64,000 bases of DNA. It comes from Hyaloraphidium curvatum (Eukaryota; Monoblepharomycota; Hyaloraphidiomycetes; Hyaloraphidiales; Hyaloraphidiaceae). The notes beneath the pieces are model-generated. The model ran no database searches, was not told where the DNA came from, and saw only the letters and a list, made by a program, of their open reading frames with translations. The stretch spans positions 62,001 to 126,000 of the forward strand of contig JAIVFI010000015.1 of the NCBI GenBank assembly GCA_025558095.1, in the 5' to 3' direction. The position numbers and the translations under genes were made by a program. Shown piece after piece: positions 50,760 through 61,547 of the stretch. How positions within the stretch are numbered: the first letter of the stretch is position 1; every line of letters begins with the position of its first letter.

Positions 50760-51685
50760 CCTTGCCGGATGGGTGCAGTGCTGATGTAAGCTGCACTTTG
50801 CCGATTCCATTATCGTCCTTGCGGCACCGCCCTCGTCGTGGGCTTCTTCCCCGTATGTTTGACTTGTTGCTTTTATTGGGGGATAGCTCGGCACATGCGA
50901 CCTCCGCGATGCCGCCCTCGCTCACCGAATCGTACATCAGAGCCGGGCGTTGAGCACGTTGGACACTGATTTCAGAGCACTGAGCAAGACAGAGGCGACA
51001 AATGCCGCGTGGGGGTGCAAGCGCGCCTGGAAAGTTCCCTCCTTTCCGTCCCTTGATCGGGAACCAGCCCGAAAATCAACGACCCGACGAAGTTACAAAG
51101 GTTTTGGTGGTGGATTTCAAGATGCCGGCGCTCGTGGTTGTGGTCAGGTTGGGCACTTGCCCTAATCTTCGTTGCGGGACCCGGCGCTGCTTTGTCAGCA
51201 TGCGAAAGCCCGAACCCCTTACAATACCGTTGCCCGAGCCTTGCCGCAGCATCGACTCGCTCCGCAGGTCTCGGAACAGACCGTTCGTGTAGGCCCCTTG
51301 TTTGTCCGCCCAGCGGAACCCGGGAATGATGAAGTCAGGGCGATCGAGGATGTGTGGAAGATCCAACAGCCCCGAACGTCCCGAACCTCCGCACGTGCCT
51401 TTTCTTTCGCTCTCTCACACAAGCGCTAAGACCGTAGTTACTTATCCTTCAGCAGTAGTGCGAATCTTCATCCGAAAGTGTAGCTCCTTTTCGCCGTGCT
51501 GGAGTCAGGTTCGATCGTTCATCGCCGTCCGCCGCTGGCCGCCACCAGCCACAGGCAACGATCCCCGCCCGTCCCGCCTCTCTGCGGTGCCCGCATGCGC
51601 CTGGCCCGAGCCGTCGCCACCGCCTTTCCCGAAGGACCTCTTCCCCGGTATCTGCGCGCCGGCATAAGTCGACGCCGAAGTGCCA
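50760..51685. other. Intergenic region
   Basis: 926 bp, visibly less GC-rich than the genes. A minus-strand frame around 51076-51366 reads protein-like in part (HILDRPDFIIPGFRWADK) but lacks an ATG and any family match; it could be a remnant. No tRNA or other RNA recognised. Confidence 0.35.
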
Positions 51686-53070
51686 ATGCCGTCGGGTTCG
51701 GAGTCGAACGGCAGCGCCGCGGGGAAGGGCAAGCCCGCCCTCGGAGCGAACAGGCAAACCTCGTCGGGCGACCTCGTGCCGGCGGAGGACGTCGAACGCT
51801 ATGCCCTCGGGAAAAGTAGGAGGCAGGCGTTCAGGGACGTGAAGGTGCTGGGAAGAGGGACCGAGGGTTGGTGGCAACCAACCTGTCGGGCGAACACTTC
51901 TCACCTTTCGGCGCCTTTCAGGAACCGTGAGAATGGTGCAGAGCCGCGAGACAGGGGAGGTTTTGGCCCTCAAGGTGCTCGGCTCGGAATACTGTCTACC
52001 CCTCGGCTCACCAGACCTTCGATCCAGAGCATGCCGAAACCGCCACTACCCTCGCCCGGCGCCACCTCTGAATCCATTGTCACCATGCTCGCCGCCCGCT
52101 CGCAGCTGGAGCGCGACCTCAGGCGGCGCTTCGAGGCGATGCAGCCCCATAGCGGGCATCCGCATTTGCCAACATATCTGGAGACCTTCGAGACGGCAGA
52201 CAAGTTCTACATTGTGGTGGAATGTGTGCACGGGGGGGACTTGCTGGGTTACCTGGAACGGAGAGGCGGAAAGCTGCCCGAGGCGGAGGCGCGGGGGATC
52301 GTCGGCATCCTCCTGTGGGTCACTCGTGCGTCGACATCAGCAACGCTCATTCACGCCCATTCAGATCCACACTGGAGTACCTCCACGCCAACGGCATCGT
52401 CCATCGGGATCTCAAACCCGCCAACATTCTCCTCGCGGACGCAGACGACCCAGAATCCTTGGTCATCGTGGACTTTGCGGGCAGCTTCGTCGGACATGAG
52501 GCGGGTGACGACGCCGTCGAAGGCGACTCGATCTTCGTGCCAGCAGGGAGCGGGATGGACTCGGCGCGGGTGCGGCAGCTGATGAAGACGGTTGTCGGCA
52601 CACCTTTCGTGGGTCACGGCCTCGACCACCGCGGCAACCACGCTGACGCTCGTCGCACGCGACAGTACCTCGCGCCCGAGATAGTCGACGGCAAAGAGTA
52701 CGACCCCCGGGTGGACGTCTGGTCGCTCGGATGCATCGCGTACCAGCTCCTGTACGGCCGCACGCCCTTCCAGGACGCAACCGACTTCCACGACCTCTTC
52801 CTGCGCATCCACCGGGGAGAATTCACCTTCCCGCCGGTCACCCCGCCTCCTTCGGACCTGGCCACGGACTTCATCCGCTTCCTCCTGGACCCGGACCCAT
52901 CCGCACGGCCCACCGCCGAGCGCGCAGCGCGGCATCCGTGGCTCGCGGACCCGGAGCCGCCCGGGCGGGCGAGGCTGATGAGCGGCGTCGAGGTGTACCT
53001 GTCGCCGTCGGGAACGCTGAGCCTGTCGGGCGGGGATGCGGGAGTTCCGCGGCGGGGGCCGGGGAGATGA
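51686..53070 (+). CDS. Serine/threonine kinase with DFAG in place of DFG (paralogue 2)
   Basis: Five exons: 51686-51866, 51922-51974, 52028-52314, 52365-52608 and 52666-53070; introns 55, 53, 50 and 57 nt; 389 residues. Splicing gives GRGTEGTVRM (glycine loop), VLALK lysine, a long linker aligning with that of the kinase at 15396-16551, GGDLLGYLERRGG, YLHANGIVHRDLKPANILL, DFAGSFVG, GTPFYLAPEIV (rebuilt across intron 4) and DVWSLGCIAYQLLYGRTPFQ. The DFG Gly is Ala, with Gly one residue on, as in its paralogue (DFTG). The activation segment is about 25 residues longer than in the paralogue. Both end in a short Gly/Ser strand after the kinase core. Substrates unknown. Confidence 0.88.
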
Positions 53071-53562
53071 CACGATAGGGGGGATGGGGGCGGGTCGCGG
53101 CATGTGCGCATATGGTTTGCCTAGCCTGGAGCGCTTGCGGCACCAGGCGCGGGTGCCCTTTTTGAAGCCATTGGCAAATCTGACCATGGGCAAATTTGAT
53201 CTTCGCGGATTTTGCACCGGGACACGAAACGGCAACGTCGGGGCCGAGCTGTCCAGCCGCCTCACGAGCAGGCTCAGGTTGTTGTCGACGAGCATCTGCC
53301 GCACCCTCTCGCCCGTCACCGGCGGACGGGCCGCCATGGTTGCGAACTTGCTGGGCCGGTGCGGCTTTCCGGACTCTGCGTCGATTCCGCACCTGCCGCT
53401 CCGTCACGTGCCCGCACCACGTCATCATCGAACGCCCGCAACATCATATGTACAAATGGCAAAAGTGAAAAGGCGGGGAAATCTGAAAACGTCGGCTCCG
53501 CATCATCCATCCCAGTTCATCCCTCGATCCCCTCACCGTGCCGCCGCCGCCGCCCCGACCAC
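53071..53562. other. Convergent intergenic region
   Basis: 492 bp between the kinase stop and the stop of the Cys-rich gene. Only presumptive 3' UTRs seen. Confidence 0.4.
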
Positions 53563-54833
53563 CTACACCTCCTCCTCGTCGTCGTCGCCCGCAGACTCGA
53601 CCTCGTCGAAGTCGAGCTCCGGGTACAGGGGCGCAAGCTGCGGCCAGCTCTTGACGTTGTCCAGGTACGTGCCCGCCCTCCGCAGCCACCGGCGGCACTG
53701 GTTGCCGCCGCAGTGGACGGCCGATCCGCGCACCCGCGAAATGATTTGGCCGCAGCCACGCCTGCACGTGAGGAGGCGCACCTTCTCGACGATGGCGTAC
53801 GAGATGCGGCACTCCCGCTTGCAGAACCAGGGATCGAGGTCGTCGTCGTGGGCCCTGCCGAATCCGTTGCAGTACTCGCAGACATCCATGTTCTCCTCGT
53901 AGTAGAGGCGCTCGTTCTCGGAGTCGTCGAAAAAGTGGTCTCTGGGCAGCTTCCCCGGCACGCAGTCGGGCACCTGGAGGATCCTGCGATCGGGCGTCAA
54001 TCCCCGCCTCGAGAATCCCCGCCGATCCGGCCCACCTTTTGCTGTTCGGGACCCAGTCGGCGTACGACGCCGGGTGCCCGAAGCCGGGCGGTGGCAGGCC
54101 GTCGTGGCGTGCGCACCAGTTGCACAAAGGGTTGCGCGGGTTGGCGAAGCCGATGACGCGCTTGCACCACTCCCTCGCGCAGCGGGGCGGCGAGTCGAGG
54201 CCACAGTCCGCACAAAACACATGGAAGCACTCGTACGAGCACGTCGCAGCTCCCCTGTCGGCGGAGTTTGTGAGCAAGACGCGGCAACGGAACGACGGGC
54301 TGAAAAAGAACGCACTGGGACTTGGGCCGGCCGCACGACGGCATGCAGACCAAGCTGCCCCGAACTTCGATGAGCTTCTTGCGGAAAGTGATCATCGGGA
54401 GCTCGTCGGTTGTGCCGAGGTAGCCGTAGTGGATGGGGGTGCCGGGCGGCGGCAGCGGGTGCTGGTCGAGGTCGCAGTCGGCGTAAGCGAGCGGGTGGAG
54501 GTGCGAATCGGGCGAGGATGACGTCTCTTCGTCGCTCCCGTTCTCCGAAGCATCGTCCACCGGGCCGGTCCCCTTTTCGGAACGCCCGCTTTTCGGAAGC
54601 CGGCCCGCCGGACCAGAAGCCCCGGAGCCGCCCTCTGCTTTTCGGAAGCCGGCCGTCAGATTCCACCCATCGCAAATGAAGGCCATCATCTCACTTTCGA
54701 TGTCGCTCAGCTCGTTTGAACCCCCCGACCAGCCCTTTCCCGCCGCCACCTCGTCGCCGTCCGAGTCATCGTCCGGCACCCTCGGCGGCTTGCCCCGCAC
54801 GCAGATTGGCGCCTCGCCGTCCGAATCGTCCAT
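53563..54833 (-). CDS. Cysteine-rich (probable zinc-binding) protein of unknown function
   Basis: Exons 54833-54316, 54254-54036 and 53983-53563; introns 61 and 52 nt; 385 residues. Acidic Ser/Asp-rich N-terminus (about 160 residues), then two Cys-rich parts: CMPSCGRPKSQGAATCSYEC with HVFCADCG, CAREWC and CNWCARH; and after a linker CEYCNG, WFCKREC, CRRGCG and HCGGNQCRRW. At least eight C-x2-C or C-x3-4-C pairs suggest several zinc sites. Ends with an acidic DFDEVESAGDDDEEEV. I do not recognise the family. A nuclear zinc protein is a reasonable inference. Confidence 0.75.
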
Positions 54834-55019
54834 TTTGGAGAAGCGCTGCCCTCGCCGCCGGGCACCGGTCCGGAACGCGGGGTGCGCCTCTCGGGCGCGA
54901 AACCGGTGCCGTACACAAGTACACAACCGCGCCCAATCATCACCCACCGGACTCGGCCATGCCATTTTCGACGGCAGCGCAATTTCGAAGCAGGCGAATC
55001 AGCGAGTCAACTATGTAAT

Positions 55020-56343
55020 CTAGCCCTGTATCAATCGCTGCAAAGACACGATCCCTGCCCTGCTATCTCCAGAGTTTACTTTCCCCCTGCGGATCGCCGT
55101 CAGCCGCGCGCACGAGAGAGGCGGGAGCGTCAACGCACCGAACAGCCCCCCGAACCAGCCCTTGCTCTCACCCCTGGTCACGCCGAGCTCGAGCAGCTTG
55201 GCAAAGGCCTTGGCAAAGTCCTCGAAGAACTTGTCCTCGTTGCGCGCGTAGGTCACGACCCACTTCTTGGTCTCCGGGTCGGCGAGCAGGGCCATGTCGC
55301 TCGGTAGCATCATAATGGTGTCTTGGGGATCGCGGTACTGCACGTTGCCGTTGGGGAGCGTCTTGGGGATCCAGAAGTTCTCGAGGAGCTCGACAAAGTA
55401 GAGGTTGGCGAAGGTGGTCGGCGCCGCGTTCCAGGCTGTGGGTGGCCAAGGTTAGCGCCATGCAGAGGATTTGCACGGGCGGCCGCCATCTTCCACCCAC
55501 GTCCGTCGAACCCGGAGCGGTCCGGGTGGCACCTCCCCAGCGTGTGCGCGCCCGAGAGCGCGACGATCTCCTGGTCGTTGAAGCCCATGCGGTAGAAGAC
55601 CTCGCGCAGGTGCTCCACGCCGTCCTTGCCGGGGCCCTTGGCGCCGTCGGGCAGGCGGCCGTTCGGGGGGACCGACTCGGGGCCCTTGTCCTTGCGGCCG
55701 CCCTTCCACTCGACCTTGGGCCCGCCCATCTCCTCGATGGCCACGACGCCGGCCAGCGTCCACAGGTCGCCGTACGAGATCCAGGGGAACTTGGCCTTGA
55801 TGGGCTCGAGGAAGGCGCGCGCCTTGTCGAGGCCTTCCGAGGCGATCAGCAAAGGATCACGGGGCGACGGGGAGGGACCCACCGGCGTTGGCGCCGTCGG
55901 TCGACTCGGGGGCGTAGCGCATGGTGCCGCCCTCGGAGCCGCCGGTCTTGGTCTTCTTGTCGAACGTCTGTGGGTATCCGAGAAGACAGGAGTCAGCTTG
56001 TTGAGCAAGCGACGAAGGCGTCGTTGCAACCCACCCCAGCGGCGTGCCACGCCAGCCTCACGAACACAGGCCCGAGCGACCCGTCGTCCCAGTCGTCGCG
56101 CGACAGGATCTCGGCGATCTCGTGCCTCACGGCGTCGTAGTCGTGCTTGGTCTCGGCGAGCACGGTGGCTGAGCCGAAGCCGAAAGCGAGCGCGGCAGCG
56201 GCGGCGCCGGCGACGAACGGCACGGCGCGGGGGGCGGCCTTGGTGCTGGCGAAGCGGCGCGCGGGGACGGCGGCGACGCGGGCGGCGACGGGCATCGCGC
56301 GGGCGGCGGTGCGGAGCGCGTTGGCGGCGAAGCGGGAGGCCAT
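55020..56343 (-). CDS. CCP1: Mitochondrial cytochrome c peroxidase
   Basis: Four exons: 56343-56035, 55967-55883, 55833-55501 and 55435-55020; introns 67, 49 and 65 nt; 380 residues (yeast 361). An Arg/Ala presequence ([19 protein letters not shown]) and a hydrophobic segment (42-60) direct it to the intermembrane space. Class I peroxidase residues: distal Arg/Trp/His in VRLAWHAAG (96, 99, 100), proximal His in [12 protein letters not shown], and the radical Trp in GFDGPWNAAP rebuilt across the third intron; [18 protein letters not shown] follows. Reduces hydrogen peroxide with cytochrome c. The C-terminus is extended (about 35 residues after [10 protein letters not shown]). Confidence 0.94.
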
Positions 56344-56874
56344 CGTGTCTGCGACGGGAACCGGATCAGAAACATGTCCCACTAAAATCACGAAACGGGA
56401 TCGCGAGCGCAGCGCCGGCGGGGGCCGACCCGGGATGGGCGTCGAGTCAGAGGGCGACACTGCCCCCCACGCTGTGCGCTCCATAACCGCCATCCGGGCC
56501 CTGTCCCGCGCTCTCGGTGCCATTTTGAGCGCGCAGGAAGGCAGCGGCCCGGCTCCAAGTGCCCACTGCCCGCAGATGCGCGGAGGAACCGCGCAGAACA
56601 CGCGCGCGCCCCGGGCCCTCCCGAGCCCCGCCGCGCGTCCCGCGGCACAGCGGCGCTCATGTGCGCGAAAGCCGCGCGTTTTCCCGGTGGATGGCTCACC
56701 TGCGTGCGGTGCGGCCGGTGGATCAACGAGTCGGGACGGCGGATCGTCGGCACGGCACGAATCCACGAGGTCAGCTGACGAAGCTAACACGATCCGATCA
56801 CCCCAGGCGCGGAGGCGTCGCGGACAGGGAGAGACGGGCGGAAATTGATGGATGCCGATCGCGGTCTAATTGTA
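56344..56874. other. Intergenic region
   Basis: 531 bp: promoter of the peroxidase and 3' UTR of MRM2 (both minus strand). No coding sequence recognised. Confidence 0.4.
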
Positions 56875-58066
56875 TCACGGCCTGCCCGCCGGCGATTCAT
56901 CCCGGGCGGGCGCCCCGGCATCCCCACCCCCATCCGCCGGATTTGCCCCCACCTCGCTTTCGGCCGACTCCACCTCCGCCCCTCCCTCGTCCGATCGGTT
57001 CCGATTTCTTGCCGACCCCATCCCCAACCCCGTGCCGGCATCCTCATCCCCCACTTCGTCCCCCATGAAGCTCCCGGCGCAGACAAAGTACACCTCGCTG
57101 CTGGTCTTGCGCGTCGCCGGGGGGCGCACGATGCGGACCGAGTAAAAGTAGTCCAGGAGCACGTGGCGGAATGCTGGCCACGTGGGGTGGGAAGGGAAGT
57201 GGTCGGATGGGGGGTTAGGCTGGCAGGCGTCGATCGCAGAGTGAGGCACCACACCATTCTCCTCGCCGCCGACAAAAACTTTGCAGATGAAGGTGCCCCC
57301 GATCTTCAGCATCCGCCTCGCAACACCCAGCGCGGCGTAGCAAAGTTCCTGTTCGCCGACGCATGTCAGTGGCATATCTCTACGATGGCCTCCCGTAAAC
57401 CAGTCCAACGAACCATCTGCCTCGTCCGGTCCGAAACCTCCACCCCGATCGAATGCGGCGCCATGTCCGAGATCACCGCGTCCACCTTAAGCCCGCGGCC
57501 CCGGTCCCGGAGGATCTCCTGGACCTGCTCCAGCGTCTGCTCGTGCGTAATGTCGCCCTGAACGAACACGACGCCCGGCGGCTCCCACACCGGCCGCAGG
57601 GGGACCAGATCGACGGCGACCACGACACCCTCTGGAACCGAGCGCGGCACCGGTCAGCCCGGCGCTCCCTGACCCGCCCAGGCGGGAACGCACCCTTCCT
57701 CCCCCGTCCCCCCGACACCAGCATCCCCGCCACCTGCGCCCAACCCCCCGGGCTCGCGCCCAGATCCAGCACGCTCATCCCCCCCTTGAGCAGCTTGTGT
57801 GCGCGCTGGATCTGGAGCAGCTTGAACGCGCTGCGGCTCCGGAAGTCGTTGGCGCGGGCCTCGCGCACGTAAGGGTCGCGGTTCTGCCGGCGGGCCCAGT
57901 CTGCGGGGGATTTGACCGCAGCGGGGCGGGATTGGCCGTTCCGCGACCGCGGGGAGGCGGAGAGGATGGGAGGGATCGCAAAAGGCAGGGATAGGAAGGG
58001 AAGGGCACACCGAGGGGGCGGTGGTGAGAGCGTAGGTAAGCGCGACAGGGGAAGACGGGGTGGCAT
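56875..58066 (-). CDS. MRM2: FtsJ/RrmJ-type 2'-O-rRNA methyltransferase, MRM2-like
   Basis: Four exons: 58066-57694, 57631-57414, 57348-57255 and 57173-56875; introns 62, 65 and 81 nt; 327 residues. Catalytic K-D-K-E tetrad: Lys in SRSAFKLLQI, Asp in VISDMAPHSIG, Lys in GGTFICKVFVGG, Glu in TRKTSSEVYFV. SAM-binding loop is VLDLGASPGGWAQVA; VAVDLVPLRP ends the next strand. The N-terminus is Arg/Pro/Leu-rich without acids, suiting a mitochondrial presequence; with the FtsJ core this points to the mitochondrial LSU rRNA enzyme MRM2. The acidic C-terminal extension of about 70 residues is unusual. Divergent from the J-domain gene. Confidence 0.9.
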
Positions 58067-58183
58067 CGCTTCCTTGGGTGCCTCGGTGGAGGAAGCAGCC
58101 AGCGGTTGCGGACGCGTCGGGTTGTTTACAAGGGGTTTCTGGCGAGCGGACAGGGTCCTATCGGCGCGCCGGGCTCCGACGTG
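58067..58183. promoter_or_regulatory. Bidirectional promoter, MRM2 / mitochondrial J-protein
   Basis: 117 bp between the two divergent ATGs; one ACGCGT at 58112-58117. Both products look mitochondrial, so shared control is plausible. Confidence 0.5.
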
Positions 58184-59873
58184 ATGCGGGGGGCGATTGT
58201 TGCGGAACGCGTGCGGATGCCGGCAATACGCGCGATGGGGACGGCGTGCGGGGCGGCGGGACCCCCCGGGGCGTTGGCGGCGCTCAGGAGCGCGCCGCCA
58301 CGGACCACGACCCCCTCTTCGCCGGCGCCAAAACGAGCATTGCAGACGAACGAAAGTGGAGCAACTCCTTCCTTCTTGAGGACGCTCTTCGGAGCAGAAC
58401 ACCGGGTCTACGGTGCCCGCAACCCCTCCTTGCTGCCGGCGAGGACGTTCCACTCCTCCCCCTCGGCCGGCCAGCGCGCCTCGGGGCCCGGCCCGCTCAA
58501 CTCCAAGGCGCAGGCCGTTCCCTTCACCCTTACGCGCGCCCAGGCCCTCGAAAAGTTCGAGGAGCACCACAACTCGGGCCTCCTCCGGACCTCCCGCTTC
58601 GCCAAGATCGTGCGGATCGACCCTGTCTTTGTCCCCTTCTGGGTCGGCACCGCCGAGGTCGCCGTGCGCGTTCTCGGCGGCGAGGTCGGCTTCGAGCGGA
58701 TGGAGCCGCGGTACGACTTCCGCACGCGGCGGTGGACGGCCGAGCGGGTGACGGTGTGGCAGCACATCGACCGCGAGTTCGAGTGGGAGCGGAGGTACGA
58801 TCCCGCCGACGCCGAGAACGGGTGGCTGTTCCAGCCCGCGGCGTTCGACTACCCGCGGCGGTACGTGGCCAGGCTCGCCGAGCCCGCCCTGATCGCGCAG
58901 GCGAAGCAGTTCACGCCGGACATGGCCGACGATCCGGACCCGGAGAACCCGCGCGGGGCGCGTCTGATCCTGCCATTCGAGACGCCGCCCAACGTCGCCC
59001 ACGAGCTGCTCCAGTCGCTCATCTCGGACCGCGAGAAGATGGAGGCCGAGAACGTGGTCAAGAGGTACTACAACGCCGACAACGTCCGCCTCCTCCGCGT
59101 GCAGCTTGCCTTCCCCCTGTGGCGCCTTACGCCCTTCTACCTCCCTGCTTATGCCTTCTCGACCGAATACCTCGGCACCCCCTTCCACACCCTCATCTCG
59201 GGCGCCACGGGCCGCGCCGCAGGGCAGCACTACTTCTCCTGGGAACGCGTTGCCATCCTCTCCGCCGCGGCGGGCGGCCTGTACGCCCTCGCCGCCGGCC
59301 TGACCCGCGTGCTCTCCGCCACCTCCGTATTCTGGGGCTTCCTCGTCCTCCCCGCCCTCCTCGGCGCCTACGCGTCCAGGTACTACCCCCTCGCGCAGCG
59401 GTACCTCCTCTCGCGGTACCAGGAATTCGAGCGCCGCCGCGAGGCGCAGCGCGCCGCCTCGTCGTCGTCGTCGGCGTGGGAGGAGAACATCGGCGGGTAC
59501 CGCCGCGAGAGGGAAGAAGAGCGCCGCCGCGCGGACGGGGAGTACGCGTACGAGAGGGCGAGGGCGGGCAGGCCGGCGCCGGCGCCGGGGGACGTGAGGG
59601 ATCCGAAGGGGTACTACAAGGCGCTGGGGGTCAAGCCGGACGCGGGGAAGGAGGAGATACAGGCGGCGTTCCGTGGCTTAGCGATGAAGGGTGGGCTGTT
59701 CCGTGCGCTGCGCGTGCTTGGGGCTGACGTCGGGGGCAGACCATCCGGACAGGTACTCGGATCCCAAGGACAAGGAGGCGGCCAAGAAGAGGTTCCAGAA
59801 GCTGTCGGAGGCGTACACGGTCCTGCGCGATGCCAGAAAGAGGCGCGAGTACGACCTATACGGCCGGACATGA
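58184..59873 (+). CDS. Membrane J-domain (Hsp40) protein, probably mitochondrial
   Basis: Exons 58184-59690 and 59740-59873, intron 49 nt; 546 residues. The J-domain is at the extreme C-terminus: [20 protein letters not shown], then K-D-HPD-R (the Hsp70-activating HPD, rebuilt across the splice), and [20 protein letters not shown]. The N-terminus lacks acids over about 45 residues ([19 protein letters not shown]), a likely mitochondrial presequence. The middle domain (residues about 110-340, [16 protein letters not shown] and similar) is unrecognised. One or two membrane segments near 365-410 ([31 protein letters not shown]). Role: recruits mitochondrial Hsp70 at a membrane. Confidence 0.87.
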
Positions 59874-60118
59874 CCTTCAATATAGAGCTGCATCAGCAAC
59901 TCGATGATCCTTTCATCTGCATCTGACTGGCATTCACGCCGACCTCATGAGGGTCGATCGACGACACCGGCTTCAGCTGCCACCCATCTCTCGTCCCATA
60001 TTCGAAAGTGTGATTAGCGTCTCCCCGGTGATCTACAGTGACTCCCGCTCGCTTTTCTGCATTTGCTTGCTCCAATTTCCTACAGCACCGACACGCCCTT
60101 TTTCCAATCCCTGTATCC

Positions 60119-61547
60119 TCAATCGTTGAGGGAAAACAGCGCGATCCCCCTCCGCTTGTAGTTGGACCCCGGGGCCGCGACCAGCGTCGTGGTCGAGGAC
60201 GGCACGGCCCCATTGCTGCCCTCGACCGCCCTAACGACGGCCCCGGAGCTCGTCACCAGGTAGATCGTGACGGTGTCAGCCACCGAGTCGAGCACCGTGG
60301 TTACCGCGCCGCAACCGCCCGCCAGGGTCCAATTGGGCGTGTTGGATCCGATTGCCCACTTGCGCAGGCCGTTCGAAAGGTGGCAGATGTAGGCAAAGGT
60401 GCTCGTACCGCGCTTGACCATCGAAAAGCTCGGGAAGGAGTTGCTGAAGACCGGTCCGATCACGCTGGATAGAGATGCCGAGGAGGTCGGGAGCCCGGTC
60501 CCGACCTGGAAAAGGCCCGGATTGGCTTGCAGAGTCACGGTGAATAAGTTGCCCTCAAAGATCGCCAAATCTCCGAGACCGCCGCTGATGATCTCGGTGC
60601 CGAGGCCGGAAGCGCCCTTGCCGGAGAGGTACCTGACGCCCCCCGGCCCGGAGTTGGCAGCGAAGCCCGACACCCAAATGGAACCGTCCGCCGAACCGAC
60701 GGCCCGGCGCATGAAGCCGTTCCGCGTGTTAACGGGGTCGCCGCTGAAGGCAGTGGTCGTCGTCGTGGTGTCCACAGCCCCGTTCCGATCGATCAATCCA
60801 ACCACGCGCAGCTCTGTGGTGGCTGGTACCGAAGCGGTACCGGGGGCAGCGTTGAAGCCCACCAAAGCCAGGTGCTCGCCGTCTTCGAACGTGGACAAAA
60901 GCCCCTCCAAAAGGTCGTTGCCGTAGCTCTGGGTGAGCATGTAGTTGGCGCCGTTGACGGCCGTGGGTATCGCGATGGTCTTGTTCAGAAGACCGTTGTT
61001 TACGTCGTAGAACTCGACAGAAACAGGAACCGCCTCGTTGTTGCCACGGGTGGTGCCATCACCGATAAGCTGGACTGCCAGAAACTGGCAGAGCGGGAGC
61101 AAAGGTGGGCGGCTCGGCCATCAGCGCCCTGATGAAGCTGATCGTCCGGCCGGTGGAACTCACTTGCGTGGATGGGGGTGGAGGAGGCGGAGCATAGCGC
61201 CTGTAGAGCATCCGCATCTGTTCGCCTTCCGAGCCCACACTGAAGTCGACGCAGGCCACTCGGTCTGCCTGTGTTCCGGGGATGCCGAAATCGCCTGGCC
61301 AGCTTGCGAGCATCAGCGTCGCGTTCGGGCGCGCGGCAGAGTAGCGTCGGACGTACAGTACAGCTCTGCTGAGCATTCGCTGCAGCTTCTCTTGAAGACC
61401 ACGGAGGAGCCAGCGAGGGGTCTCCGGGACAGACAGGCACCAGTGTCAGTAAGACCGAATTAAAACGCTTCTTCACGAGTCCGGAACCCACAAGGCGGAG
61501 GCGCTCCAAGGGAGCAGACCGAGCAGGAGGGCGGCGACACTGATCAT
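60119..61547 (-). CDS. Secreted protein of unknown family
   Basis: Exons 61547-61492, 61368-61164 and 61084-60119; introns 123 and 79 nt; 408 residues. Exon 1 encodes a clean signal peptide (MISVAALLLGLLPWSASA). The mature part has repeated strand-like units with S, T, G, N-rich text (TELRVVGLIDRNGAVDT, DGSIWVSGFAANSGPGGVRY, GTSTFAYICHLSNGLRKWA), suggestive of a beta-propeller or other beta-repeat; no family recognised. There are few Cys residues. Base composition here is less GC-rich than the housekeeping genes. Exon 1 to exon 2 joining is the least sure step. Confidence 0.7.

Noticed and set aside
51076-51366. Minus-strand frame with protein-like text
   Set aside because: No ATG, no family, no splice partner found. 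Left as a note in the intergenic entry.
7500-58117. ACGCGT (MCB-like) hexamers in several promoters (7500, 7535, 13613, 21753, 29206, 49575, 58112)
   Set aside because: At this GC content about twenty copies are expected by chance in 64 kb, and others occur in coding sequence. Enrichment in promoters would need a count I could not run.
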